Source: Lingula anatina
Taxonomy: Eukaryota; Brachiopoda; Lingulata; Lingulida; Lingulidae
DNA length: 64,000 nucleotides
NCBI RefSeq assembly: GCF_001039355.2
Contig: NW_019773870.1
Location: 560,581-624,580, forward strand
Reading direction: 5' to 3'
Shown: piece after piece, positions 1 through 35,929 of the stretch
Position numbering within the stretch: the stretch's first letter is position 1
How the letters are laid out: each line of letters opens with the position of its first letter
Made by a program: the position numbers and the translations under genes
The notes under the pieces: generated by a model
What the model was told of the DNA's origin: nothing
The model's database searches: none
The model's input: only the letters and a program-made list of their open reading frames with translations

Positions 1-320
1 CTCCCAAAGGTTAAGCTCTCTGCTAGATAACATAGTGTCCATAATAAGGAAGCAGTGAATAGCAGCTTCATTGGAATTATATTTTTGTTGTTTTCTTTTT
101 AATTTTTTCTCCAACACTGGCATTTTTAAGATGTGATTTTTAATCCCATCCACCTGAGGCTCTGCACATTTTCAGTATTTCCACATAAGAAGTTGTATTG
201 GTATTTATATCTTTAAACACGCTGTAATATTATTTTATGCACTGTCATCATTTTTCATATATTGGGACTTTCATCATGTGAATTTTAACTCTCATGGTCC
301 TGAAACTGTAATCTTATTGA

Positions 321-476
321 AGGGGATTGATTGAGACCATTTTCTGGGTCTCCTGGAAGACAGTCAGATTTTAAAGTTTATATTTACGGGTTTCTGTTGG
401 AAGACCATCAAAATGGAGGATGGATCAACAAAGATACTTTGGAATACTGTCAGAAAATATCTCTGGATCTGCTCCT
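321..476. mobile_element. decayed copy of a small inverted-repeat element (MITE-like)
   Basis: This intronic stretch matches 4315-4480 over its whole length with scattered changes and small gaps: shared ctgggtctcctggaagac-like start, tctgttggaagac middle and ctctggat end. Its termini (aggggattga / atctgctcct) are damaged versions of the intact copy's terminal repeats. The rest of 1-621 shows no coding sequence. Confidence 0.7.
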
Positions 477-621
477 GTTATTGACCATGTTACCTGTTGT
501 GCATGATTAAAAATCAGTGTTGACTGACTGTGCTATTATAAGCATATATTATTGCATCAAAATTGACAAAATGACCTATATTGCATCTTTTTTTTCTGTT
601 TTTTGTCTGTACATTTGACAG

Positions 622-25186
<24,565 letters not shown>

Positions 25187-25660
25187 GTAAGTTGTTGACG
25201 CCATCAATGTGGAGGTAGAATACATGGGAGGAGCTTATTAGACATATTAGTGAAGGCAGGTCAATAGGAGGGGGGTTCAGAAGGTTCAAACATACTGCAC
25301 TTTTTGCTGTGAAAAGATCTACTTTGGTAAATTTGCTCTAGGTACAAAAATGTTTCATAGTAAAAGGTTCGCTTCTACGGAAAACATCTCCCCTTCTCTC
25401 TGAAATTGCTGGCTATGAGCCTGGAAGGTGATATGTACTCTTGCCTTTTGAGTGTGTAACTGTGCCTACAGAGTTTTTCAGGAAATGATAAGTATGACTG
25501 TGACACTGGTAAGGCTGGTCAGTGATGGTTCAGATAAGGAGAAAAAAAATAATACATGAATAAAACCTTTTAAAAATTGGGTTAAAGTTACAGAATCTAT
25601 TTTCTATACTCATAGCAAAACAATAACACATTATTACTTATAAGTAAACCAATAATCACA

Positions 25661-25717
25661 CATTTTTATGTACAGACACAGATGTGTCTGTACATATTGC
25701 CATCACCTGCGTCTGTC
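25661..25717. repeat. dispersed repeat with 26-bp palindrome, copy 2
   Basis: Same sequence as 4503-4559, with palindrome at 25669-25694. Here it runs on into a GC-rich stretch (gtcgtcgccgatggcg) and then into the 159-bp tandem repeat that meets the gap. This copy therefore looks like the edge of a longer element. Confidence 0.8.
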
Positions 25718-25750
25718 GTCGCCGATGGCGATGCCGTCGCCGTGCACTTT

Positions 25751-26039
25751 CCTTGTAAACACGATAAGTGGAAGGCAGTTTTACTTTTTGGCTTTATATT
25801 TACAGAGCTGATGAATATTCATAAAACGCAGGTCAAGTTCGAAAATCAGCATGATCGGGCCATTATTGTAGAAGTTATGCTGTTTTTTCACTTTTCAGCA
25901 TATATGCAACCTTGTAAACACATTTTAAGGAAAACCGTTAGGCCTGTTGTCATGACACTCACAGGAATAATCAATCTTACTAAAACGCAGGTCAAGTTCG
26001 AAAATCAGCATGATCGGGCCACTATTTTAGTAGTTATGC
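25751..26039. repeat. 159-bp tandem repeat running into the assembly gap
   Basis: Two units are visible with a 159-bp period: ccttgtaaacac at 25751 and 25910, and aaaacgcaggtcaagttcg at 25823 and 25982. The second unit is cut by the Ns at gttatgc. Such an array would explain why the assembly breaks here. Confidence 0.88.
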
Positions 26040-26713
26040 NNNNNNNNNNNNNNNNNNNNNNNNNNNNNNNNNNNNNNNNNNNNNNNNNNNNNNNNNNNNN
26101 NNNNNNNNNNNNNNNNNNNNNNNNNNNNNNNNNNNNNNNNNNNNNNNNNNNNNNNNNNNNNNNNNNNNNNNNNNNNNNNNNNNNNNNNNNNNNNNNNNNN
26201 NNNNNNNNNNNNNNNNNNNNNNNNNNNNNNNNNNNNNNNNNNNNNNNNNNNNNNNNNNNNNNNNNNNNNNNNNNNNNNNNNNNNNNNNNNNNNNNNNNNN
26301 NNNNNNNNNNNNNNNNNNNNNNNNNNNNNNNNNNNNNNNNNNNNNNNNNNNNNNNNNNNNNNNNNNNNNNNNNNNNNNNNNNNNNNNNNNNNNNNNNNNN
26401 NNNNNNNNNNNNNNNNNNNNNNNNNNNNNNNNNNNNNNNNNNNNNNNNNNNNNNNNNNNNNNNNNNNNNNNNNNNNNNNNNNNNNNNNNNNNNNNNNNNN
26501 NNNNNNNNNNNNNNNNNNNNNNNNNNNNNNNNNNNNNNNNNNNNNNNNNNNNNNNNNNNNNNNNNNNNNNNNNNNNNNNNNNNNNNNNNNNNNNNNNNNN
26601 NNNNNNNNNNNNNNNNNNNNNNNNNNNNNNNNNNNNNNNNNNNNNNNNNNNNNNNNNNNNNNNNNNNNNNNNNNNNNNNNNNNNNNNNNNNNNNNNNNNN
26701 NNNNNNNNNNNNN
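26040..26713. other. assembly gap (674 N)
   Basis: Run of N. The flanks do not show that both sides belong to the same gene: HERC2 coding ends before it and is not resumed after it. The true gap size and the join are unknown. Confidence 1.
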
Positions 26714-27116
26714 TAAATCTAATTGTCTCTCAAAGAAAGACTAAAAGAAGTCAACAACTCGCTACAGCAAAATGAATAGACTTTGAAGCAAAATCACCAT
26801 GAAATACTGACATAAACCCTGTAACACCTCCCTTGCTTGTAGATTCTAAAACAGAACTTGCTTATAAAACATGCAAAAGATGAGCCATGAGAGAATCCGA
26901 CGTTAGAAGACTATGGATACCAAATTGAGACATTCATTGCTGCATAAGACTCTTAACTTGAGTGGTGACCATATTGAATATTGTAGACATGAAACTGGTT
27001 TAAAATATAAAAAAATTAAACTTCTTAATAAAGGCTTAACTTTTTAAAATGATGTATTCAAGAAATACTTGATGTAATGATTGTCCCAGCCCCATTATTT
27101 GAAAATCATTTGCAGT

Positions 27117-28800
27117 GGCACCCCATCTTGACTTTATTGATGTTTTTGGCCATTACTTACTAGCAAAAGGAGACTGGAATTCAATCAAATTAATTAAATG
27201 TATAACTTTTTAGAATTAATATTTGATTTCGATTATTTTTACTTTTTTATTTACATGAATGGCTTATGGTAAGAATTCACAGTTAATAGTAGTATGGTTG
27301 CCATCTTGGATATCCTGTCATATTTGAAACATTTGAAATATTTTAAATAGAGAAAGCTTCGAAATCATACCAAAATAGGAAAAAGGAGTCTGCAATATAT
27401 AGTTTTATCAAAAAACATGTACATTATGCCTTTTATATTCATTTTCAATGCAGTTTGATTTTTTTCATTACGTACAGAGAATTTATGGGCAAAAAATCAG
27501 AAGGGAACATTTGTTCAATTCTGTAGCCTTCCAAAAATTTGAACTGTATTAAACAATACTGTAGATGAATTATTGCATGAAAAAGACATTCAATTTGAAA
27601 TCTAGAAAGACATAAAGCTTTCGTTCATAATCAACTCACTATAATCAACTCTTTTTCATTGGTAGTTGTCATTGATTTATGGCAATCAAGTAAAATATGA
27701 TGAATTTAAGGAAATATGAATGGTCAAAGTAGCAAGAAAGGCCTAGACATTAAAGATATACGTCACAGTGGTTTTAAAATAATGTTTCTTTAATTTCTCT
27801 CTCTATATATATTATAAGTAATGAATCAGATAAATAAGCATATTTAATGTACGTAATAGCAGCCATCTTGAATATTAATTGCAATGTAAAAATCTGAGAA
27901 AGTTTCTTTGAAATAATTTAAAGAAAAAGTTATTTAGGATAAAAAGTAATTTAAAAATGAGTTCAAAAAAGTACAGAAATATTGTGTACGCAGTTTAGTA
28001 AGGTTCTCAAACGTGGTATTGTCCACACAGGTAGTTGCAGTTCATTTTCAACAATGGCCAACTTGGAATCATGACAAATGAAGCAAAAATAATCACTTTT
28101 TGACAGAATGAAGTGTCCAAGAAGGAAAATGAGATTGCAATACAGATAAATTTATCAAAAAATAAATATCTTTAATTTGCTAATTATTCAATTTGATGTT
28201 TTTCAACATGCAAATCAAAATAATGTATGTTTTGGATCCAGAAATTGGCGGCCATTTTGGATTTTTATACCCTGAACAAAATCTCAAAACAATTTAAATT
28301 ATTCAGTCATACATTTCATACCATGACCTGTGCAATAAATCCTCCATTAAGTAGTCTGAGATGTTTTATACTAAGAAAGGCTTGTTGACATATCAAAACA
28401 AAAAGCCCATTTTATGTGGTGGCCATCTTGGATTAGAGCCATCTGTGTTCAAATGTACAATTTTGTGATAAATTAACTGGTAAAAATTAAAAATATAGAC
28501 TTCAACTTATTCAAATACATCAAAACATGTGAAATATGCCTAATTTTTGGTTGATAAAAAAAAATTTCAAATTTAGGTATTTGTATTTTTTCACAAAAAG
28601 TAAGGAAAATGGCCGCCATCTTGGATTCAGTCGCCATCTTGAAAAATGTAAAGTGCCTGAAAAATCAAAGAAGGCCAAAGTACTTGTGATCAGTGCAAAT
28701 TTCGATAATATTAAGTTGTTAAGTAACTTTTAAATCAATTTTTGTATTTACAGTTGACACATGAATTTACTGGCGGCCATCTTGGATTTGGCCTGTTTCC
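27117..28800. repeat. degenerate array of about nine GGCCATCTTGGAT motifs (YY1-like)
   Basis: GGC(G/C)GCCATCTTGGATT or close variants occur at 27121, 27298, 27861, 28054, 28247, 28418, 28611, 28631 and 28771, mostly 150-300 bp apart in otherwise AT-rich DNA. All have the same orientation. GCCGCCATCTTGG is the reverse complement of the YY1 consensus (AAGATGGCGGC). This may be a decayed satellite in which only this word is conserved. Confidence 0.7.
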
Positions 28801-29210
28801 GGTACAAACGGACACTTTTTCAAGCCGGAAACAAGCAGAAATGAAAAATTCAGGTTCTAAACTACAAGAATCAATCATAAAACCTTTGCCTGACGGGGGG
28901 GTGCAGCCAAATTGGATTTTTTGGCCCTTGGCTCATGGACTATATATTTCCACTATATTCTCATAAAGTATACTAGGGGAAAGATGTTGAAATAATGACC
29001 AAATATCAAATAAATAGCTTTTCCATAGGGGAGTTATTGGGTGGTAAAATACACATTTTTTATTTTCTTATTTTCTCATTAAAATTTTCACCTGCAAACT
29101 AACAAAAAATGCCAATGTATCCTCCATTATGCATACTACAATATGAAAGTCAAATACTCAAATAAAATTAGATTTATAATTTTGTGGGGGGTGGGGGTCA
29201 AAATTCCATG

Positions 29211-29313
29211 GGGGGACTCACATTTTCATCATGAAAATTTGACTGGGGAGTCACATTTTATAATGAAAATCTGACTGGGGAGTCACATTTTTGGGGAGTC
29301 AGATTTTCATGGA
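29211..29313. repeat. short tandem/inverted repeat GGGGAGTCACATTTT
   Basis: Three to four copies of ggggagtcacatttt, with atgaaaat(t/c)tgact between them and an inverted agtcagattttcat at the end. Low-complexity origin; no known family. Confidence 0.7.
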
Positions 29314-29569
29314 ACACCGGCAATCTTGAGTATCCGTCAGTCAAAAGAACTGCTGCACAGTGAATCTGCAGTTGAATGTCATAAGTCCAAATTGAAACGT
29401 AAAACATATTTAATTTGGCTTTATTTAATTGTATTTACTGTATTTAAAATGTGATTTGAAAAACTAATAATATCTTTTTAAAGGAAAGGAATATACTAGA
29501 TGTTTTTTTTTTTTTTTTTGTACTTTTTGCACATCAAAAACATTTGCTCCTGATGATATAAACACCATA

Positions 29570-29930
29570 CACGTGTTTGCCGTGTGCAAAGTTTGGCAGC
29601 TACACCGTTTGTCTGATACCACTATGAAGACTGCGCAATGGTTCTACACCAAAAATCAGTTTTTAAAGCAGAAAGATGCTTATGTTCTGGCACTGATTTT
29701 CGATTGCCAGTTATTCGTAGTTCAGACTTCAAACTCCGCGTCAGCCACTTTGCTTCTTTGTCTCGTCTGCACGGGATGACGTCAGCCCAAAGCGGGAGAG
29801 GCAGCTCCAGGCGGGACAGATCTGGGACGTACGAGACATGTGACTTTCAAATATGGAAGCGCCTCAGGCAAAATTTTGCCGACCACACCCCAGTATGTCT
29901 CGAGTGGCTAGAGTCAGGTTATATATGAAA
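29570..29930 (+). other. CpG-richer block with a CRE palindrome; possible 5' exon or promoter
   Basis: This block is visibly richer in GC and CpG than its surroundings. It contains a full CRE palindrome TGACGTCA at 29777-29784. An ATG near 29853 opens a short frame (MEAPQAKF...). No homology is recognised and no downstream exon could be linked to it, so it is listed only as a candidate regulatory or first-exon region. Confidence 0.25.
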
Positions 29931-30119
29931 TCAAGATCGAGGTGGCAATACTAAAATCTAGTACCTAGGGTAATCTTGTCACATTACCAGACCAAATGTC
30001 ACCATAAAGTCTCTAACAGTTTGACTTAAGTAAAAACCAAAAGACATAATTTTACATATCCTGAAATGTGATATTTGAAAGTACTTATTTTTATTTATCG
30101 GTAACTATTTTGAATACTG

Positions 30120-30265
30120 TGTTATTAAGCGCGTAAATTGCGTCATGCAAAAATACGTCATTTGAAGGACTTTACGAACTGAGTGGATGGATAACTTGGT
30201 CTGTAAATTATGTTGTTGATTGTCAAGAATGAACTGTCATTATTGAGAGTAAAATCACTGTCTCA

Positions 30266-30312
<47 letters not shown>

Positions 30313-30662
30313 GCCAAACATCTATTTACACAAAAAGAAAGATAAAAGTACGTACTTGGTAAATATTAATATAGGATAACATAATCAGTGCTGTTGCATG
30401 CTGTACGATGCACGAAGACTGAAACATTCACAGAATGATGTGTCTTATAAAACTACGTCATTTGGAGGATTTAACAAACTGATATTTGTTTTCCTCATGG
30501 GCCCTCAACTCACTTAAAAACTGTTTTATTACGCGCTTAAATTGTGTCATACAAAACTACGCCATTCGGAGGGTTTTATAAACTGGTCGGATGGATAACT
30601 TGGTCTGAAATTAATGCTGTTGATTATCCACAATGAACTTCATAATATAGATTCAAATCACT

Positions 30663-30702
<40 letters not shown>

Positions 30703-31400
30703 TCGCTGATTCCGTAATCAAATTAACACTCAAAGTGAGTTAAGTGCATACTCGGCAAATATTAATATGATAATATTATCAGTGCTGTTGCATTTTGTAC
30801 CATACACGATAACTGAAATGTTGATACAAGGCTGTGTTCCCTGATCATTAAATCCAATAAACACTCAAAAAGTTAAGTGCGTACTTGGTAAATATTAAAA
30901 GCTAACATACTGGGTAATCAGTGTCGTTATCTTTTGTACCAGGCACGAAAACTGATACATTAAAACAATGATGTGTTGGCTCCCTCCCAGCGACCTAAGT
31001 CCCACAATACAGCCAAGAGAGCTGTCTTTGTCAATTGTCACTATGAATGATTATTTTGATAACTGGAACGTAATATCATTGTTTTTTTTTTAGCTTTGAC
31101 TCAATTTTCGCTTAAGATGGCCAATGACGGAAATAGATACATATTGAAATAATATTACAAATTGTTATTTGTAAAATCACTGATTAATTGTCTATTTTGA
31201 CTCAAACAAGCAGAGTTGTAGATTGCATATGAACTCACATCTTGTCACATTACCTGACCAATTAACACACACATAAAGATATAAGTGCGTACTCGGTTAT
31301 TAATTAAAATGATCATTTTATCAGTGACATTGCATTTTGTACCAGGCAACATGACAGAAACGTTAATACAATGATGCCAAACATAATAATGGTATAATAG
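30120..31400. repeat. tandem array of a ~397-bp unit, four degenerate copies
   Basis: The word aagtgcgtacttggtaaata recurs at about 30346, 30742, 30885 and 31283 (spacing 396, 143, 398). Each is followed by atcagtg(ct)gttgcattttgtaccaggcacga-like sequence. Units also share acgtcatttggagg and ggatggataacttggtctg. Two carry (TC)n tracts (30277-30310 and 30664-30704). One unit is truncated. Confidence 0.85.
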
Positions 31401-32306
31401 TTCCCTACGTTTAATTAATGATAATGTTTTTCGAGATTTTCTTATATTAAGTGAGAAGTCACATGTAGGTCCCCTGTTAGACTTCATGTTTGCCAATCTC
31501 ATATTATCATTATTAGTACTCAGAATGATTTGCTCACTTCTTACTAAAAACAAAAAAAATCTCATGAACTCAGACTCAGAATTAAAGGTAAAAATAAAGT
31601 CTTGAGACGCTACAGAATACGCATTGTGCAGAAACAAATACTTAACACCAGTCGGCATAAAACAATTTAAGCAACAAGTGATCCACAATATAAATACATT
31701 TATTCAGCGTTTCATGATAGATATAACCACCATTTAGTTTACTTAATATACAGCTAATTAATTCACAATGTCAGCAGTCACCTCTACTGCGCAGTATTCA
31801 TCACCTGGTTTTAATGTTGATTTAGTCTTTATTGAAATTTATTCATATATATGATGATAAAACATTTACTATTTGGTACATGTATATATCTAACATACAC
31901 TTATTTCATAACTACGTCTATTTTATATAGTAATACACATGGGAGGAAAATTCCAAACTTCACTATAAAACGTTCTAAAGGGTAATTTATCTAAACATTC
32001 AACTTTGGGCCTAAATGTATGCGGTTTTGGCATCGTTCTTCACAGTATATTAAAAGAAAACAAAGATGATCATGTCCCAATGCCCATGTGCTATTTTTTC
32101 TGATCCTTAAAGACGCTGATAATTAAATAATCACTTAACGGCGTCACAAAACGCAGGACATCGCGTTGAAGCCAAGTGGCTGCTACGTGACCACGTCAGT
32201 TTATTAAAGGGAACTATTTTGAAGGTATCCTGTATTCTAGAGTGGGAATGGGAGTAAATATTTTATTTTGAATGAAACAGTTCAGTTGCTTTGGATTAGT
32301 GCATGA

Positions 32307-33905
32307 TTAACTATTGGTAACGTCAAAAGCGACGTGAACAACAACGATAAGAAAAACACCAACGGCAAGAGCAGTGAGAGCAATGCACACAGGTTTTCTT
32401 CCACAGCAAATCACGTAGAATAGAAACATCATACAATGACACCAGTATTCGGTTAGACACATTCTACAACGGCGCAAACAACGGCAACATTTCACCTGAA
32501 ATAGAAATATGTAGAATAAGAATAAAATAAGCAAAAGAATAGATTAATCTTTAAGTATGTATGTGTGGAATGTATATATAAATAAATTTATAATGACAGA
32601 AAAGACTTTCATCAGCTGTGTTAAGTTATAAGAAAGATGTGATTTTTTCTTCAGTCAACAGCTAATATTGAGATAGGTTTTACCGCCAATATTTCGATGT
32701 CTATTAGGACATCTTCTTCAGGGAATGAGGCTATCAGGGTGAATAGCCTTTACTCAGGAGTCTTAGGAATTCCCTGAAGAAGATGTACTGATAGACATCG
32801 AAATATTGGAGGTAAGAAATATCTCAATATTAGCCGTTGTCTGAAGAAAAAATCACATCATTCTTATAATGACAGAAAGCGTAGAAGCCGGTCTTGAAGA
32901 CATTAAGATTGTTAAGAAACACGTTTTCCCGGAAATTTCACCGATGTTAAGAAATACCTGAGTTTGTTGAGAAAAAAAAGACGGAAAAGGTTTTGAAAAA
33001 AATAGCAAATAAAATGTTCAGTTCTGTAATGTGAATCTCTTTTCGGAAAATATAGAACACGGCAGCATACACGTCATTCAATGGACACTTTTTCTCAAAA
33101 CCATGAACTGAATATATAACAAGACATGTTCAATATATTTTTTATTTTATTCTGGCTCTTATGACCAAAACTGTGTTGAGATAATAATATATGTAATTTT
33201 CATTTTTATGCACGCTCACCCTAGCGCATCCACAAATACACTCGCACAATTATATATACTGACAAATTACATAATTTAAAAAGGAAAAGTTTAATATTTA
33301 GCGAATGAAAAAAATACCTTTACCCTTTCAGCACCGGGAACTTCATAGTGCACATTTGCAACGGATTGTATAAGCTCCATTAACTCGTCTTGTTTCTGTT
33401 CTCGGTCTTCCCAGTCACTGTTTTCTACACACCATATTCGTTTGCCGCATTGTTTGAAAAGGATCTGGAATGGCTCAGGCGAATTGGCAATACATTTTTC
33501 GATCGAAGTGTTTTCCTGTTTTATGACATCAGCAAATGTAAGCACAATGATACTTTTCTGAAGGAAATCGTCTCCGAAAATTTTGCGAAATTGGTTTACA
33601 GCTTCCATTTGAGTGCATTTAATTCGGCCCATTTTAAACACAATCAATATCGCGTCCACTTGCTCCATACACCTAGCTTCCTTGGATATTCTGTCCAAAA
33701 TCTGGTAGTCAGATGTGGTCAGCGAGCCTAAACCAGGTGTGTCAACAATTTGGACAGTGCACGAGCCCGAAAGCCCGAATTTCTTGCTTGTAATTTTATC
33801 GTCTTTTCCTTTATACTTATTGTCCCCGGAAAGTTTCTGTACAATTTCAGATTTGCCTTGCCCTTTATAGCCAACGACAATGACGTAATAGGTTTTGGAG
33901 GACAT
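32307..33905 (-). CDS. AIG1/GIMAP-like GTPase with Cys-rich C-terminal membrane anchor (two exons)
   Basis: Spliced from 33905-33324 and 32495-32307, giving 256 aa plus stop. Exon 1 (194 codons) opens MSSKTYYVIVVGYKGQGKS: G1/P-loop GYKGQGKS at residues 12-19, G3 DTPGLG at 55-60, a G4-position TFAD at 123-126. The donor agg|gtaaag at 33323 and acceptor ttcag at 32497-32496 join in phase 0. Exon 2 adds 62 aa: a run rich in Cys and Arg (CCRCLRRCRMC), then CIALTALAVGVFLIVVVHV, a single membrane span near the C-terminus. This fits the tail-anchored layout of several GIMAPs, which act on endomembranes in immune-cell survival. G4 lacks the usual Lys before Asp (TxKD), so nucleotide specificity could be weak. 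If unspliced, the frame would instead end 10 codons later at 33291. Confidence 0.82.
32588..32880. repeat. foldback (inverted repeat) in the GIMAP-like intron
   Basis: Arms of about 100 bp (32626-32727 and 32773-32869) are inverted copies: gtgattttttcttcag and ctaatattgagata pair with tatctcaatattag and ctgaagaaaaaatcac, and caatatttcgatgtctat with atagacatcgaaatattg. The core is about 45 bp. The word ttataatgacagaaa flanks it on both sides (32588 and 32864), which looks like a duplicated target. Likely a foldback MITE. Confidence 0.82.
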
Positions 33906-34658
33906 ACTGAAGAAAATAATTTCAATATGAATTATTTGAAAAATTGTAATTGAAAAAGTAGCGGCTGCAAGAAAAAGAACACCTAATTCTGTTTGAAACG
34001 GGAGAAATTATTTTATTAGTAAAATGGTTGTAAACTCACAAAAAGTGGGAAGATGATTTGATTTAAGAAGGATGACTGAAGAATAAAAAAGACAAGAATG
34101 AGAAATAACAAATGCATATAAAAAGAAATAGTTTGTTCGGTTTCAAAAATTACATTATTTTGTCTTCTGTGTGGCTTTTACCAGATAATAATAATGATGA
34201 AGATGATAATAGTATTATTTTTGTAATTATTACTTTTATGATGATAATGGTGATGACGACGATGATGATGATGGCAAAGGTACATGTAGCTGTGTGTACA
34301 ATATAAAATGATAACAGTCCACACCTAAAAGAATCATACACACAACCAAATATTCTACAACATAAGAACCTAAATTGCCGTGACAAAAATGCTTAGAGAA
34401 TTGCCAAGGCATAAATGCAGTAGTGACTAAAGCAATTTCCAATTATAAACTATCTGTGTGAAATCGAGAAACTCTTTTCAGCTTTTCCCAGTTAAAATGA
34501 AACCACTGATGCGTTTATTTAACCCAACCCGCTAAAAGCTTCCCGCCGATTACCGATTAAACACTGAAAAAATTTCCCGCGGGGATAACACAACTAGCAT
34601 TCAAGTGGGTAGGCCATATTTGATAGGCGATTCTGTTAGTCCACTGATTTGAATGCGC

Positions 34659-34665
34659 TATAAAA
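34659..34665 (+). promoter_or_regulatory. TATA box candidate
   Basis: gcTATAAAActg is followed about 25-30 bp on by a pyrimidine-rich start-like region (cgtctcagcg). It faces the GTPase-Hint gene 4.2 kb downstream. Assignment is speculative. Confidence 0.3.
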
Positions 34666-35929
34666 CTGACTCTGCGTACGTCTCAGCGTTTTCTGCTTTC
34701 GCTTCATCGGCGACTTATTATCACATGTGAATGTATACTTACATAGCTGTTCCTATTTAGGGGAGTACGGGCGAACTAGTGAAGTCATGCAAGTGTTGCT
34801 TTGTGCTTTGAAAGAGGAAGGTCAGCGAATGACTATAAATAACAAACTGCGCATGCTCTGAAATTCGAGGGACCTTTGCAAAGATGCATTAATTGACAAT
34901 TACCAGAGGATATCATTATCATATATGTAGAAAGCTTAGAACTTTTATCTGTTCAGTTTTTCTTATTTCTTTTATTTAATTATGGCATTGTCAGCCCCTT
35001 CCTTTGATCTCCATGTCATTACAGTTGTCATGCCCAAGTTGCATCTTATAGGTGATATATTATATGAAACAAGATGACAAAATATAGTTTCAAACTCACC
35101 CAAAAACACCTATTTTTACACATTTTCACTTTATTGATGGTATTCTGTTAAGGATTATGCAACGTACGGGATTTACGGCCCATTCGCCACATAACCCTTA
35201 ACATTAGCAAAACTTAGGCCTTTTTCCCTTTCGTTTTCCGCAGCAAAAAGTTGAAATGCTATGAGATTCTCCCTGAGCTCTTGATCTCCTTATTTGCACA
35301 TCAGCGGCACGAGGTAACATATATACGCCCATCCACTCGCACAGTGCACACCAACTTATGCTGCCAGGGAGAAAGTCGGCATTACTCACATACTGTGCTC
35401 AAGAAATGGACCCTGATAGTCAAAACGAGGTAAAAGTTTGAAATTATGCGGTGAAATAAGTCCATTAAATTCAGCAGGGATAGTTTATCAAATATATACA
35501 TTGGTTAACTTTGGCGACAGTAAACTTTCAATTTTGAAAAGCAGTTAATACGTCAGGTGGTCAAACAATAAAACTGACAGTTAGTACATCAAATGTATAT
35601 CTGGGTGAGTAAAAAGATAAATACTTTACATCAACCAGGGGATGATCTTGTGATAAGGGGTGGTTGGGTAAACAACTAAAATGTGAAATTAGTTCATCGC
35701 AGGGACACCTATATGAGTGTGTTTATCGCTCCACCTAACCTCTACCTGGAGATACGTATTAACCTAAGGCATGCATACATTTTCTCAAAATCAGGTTGTT
35801 CATTCTCAGTACGACATTTATTAGAGGAGGACAGAATTTATCTCTTTAGCTCCTAAACATATTTCTAAGAGCCTGTTTTGTCTCATTTTTTTCGACGCGT
35901 TTAGCTCCTAAAGCCACCGTCACACTTAT

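Larger units (their letters stand above)
26714..32306. other. intergenic, repeat-rich DNA without recognisable genes
   Basis: No frame here resembles HECT exons or any other known protein. The stretch holds the GCCATCTTGG array, a GGGGAGTCACATTTT repeat, one CpG-richer block at 29.57-29.93 kb and the 397-bp array. Short open frames look like chance. Confidence 0.75.

Noticed and set aside
25682-26716. Long open frame entering the N gap
   Set aside because: Most of it is N; the readable part is the 159-bp tandem repeat, so it is not a gene.
26714-28540. Search for HECT exons after the gap
   Set aside because: Both strands read; no HECT-like conserved blocks found.
31245-31688. 147-codon minus-strand frame
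   Set aside because: Overlaps the degenerate tandem array, has no recognisable motif and an AT-driven composition.
34769-34812. Short ATG exon as start of the GTPase-Hint gene
   Set aside because: Its donor leaves phase 1, whereas the main exon needs phase 0.
35204-35433. Overlapping small frames on both strands
   Set aside because: No homology, no clear splice partners, no conserved paralogue.
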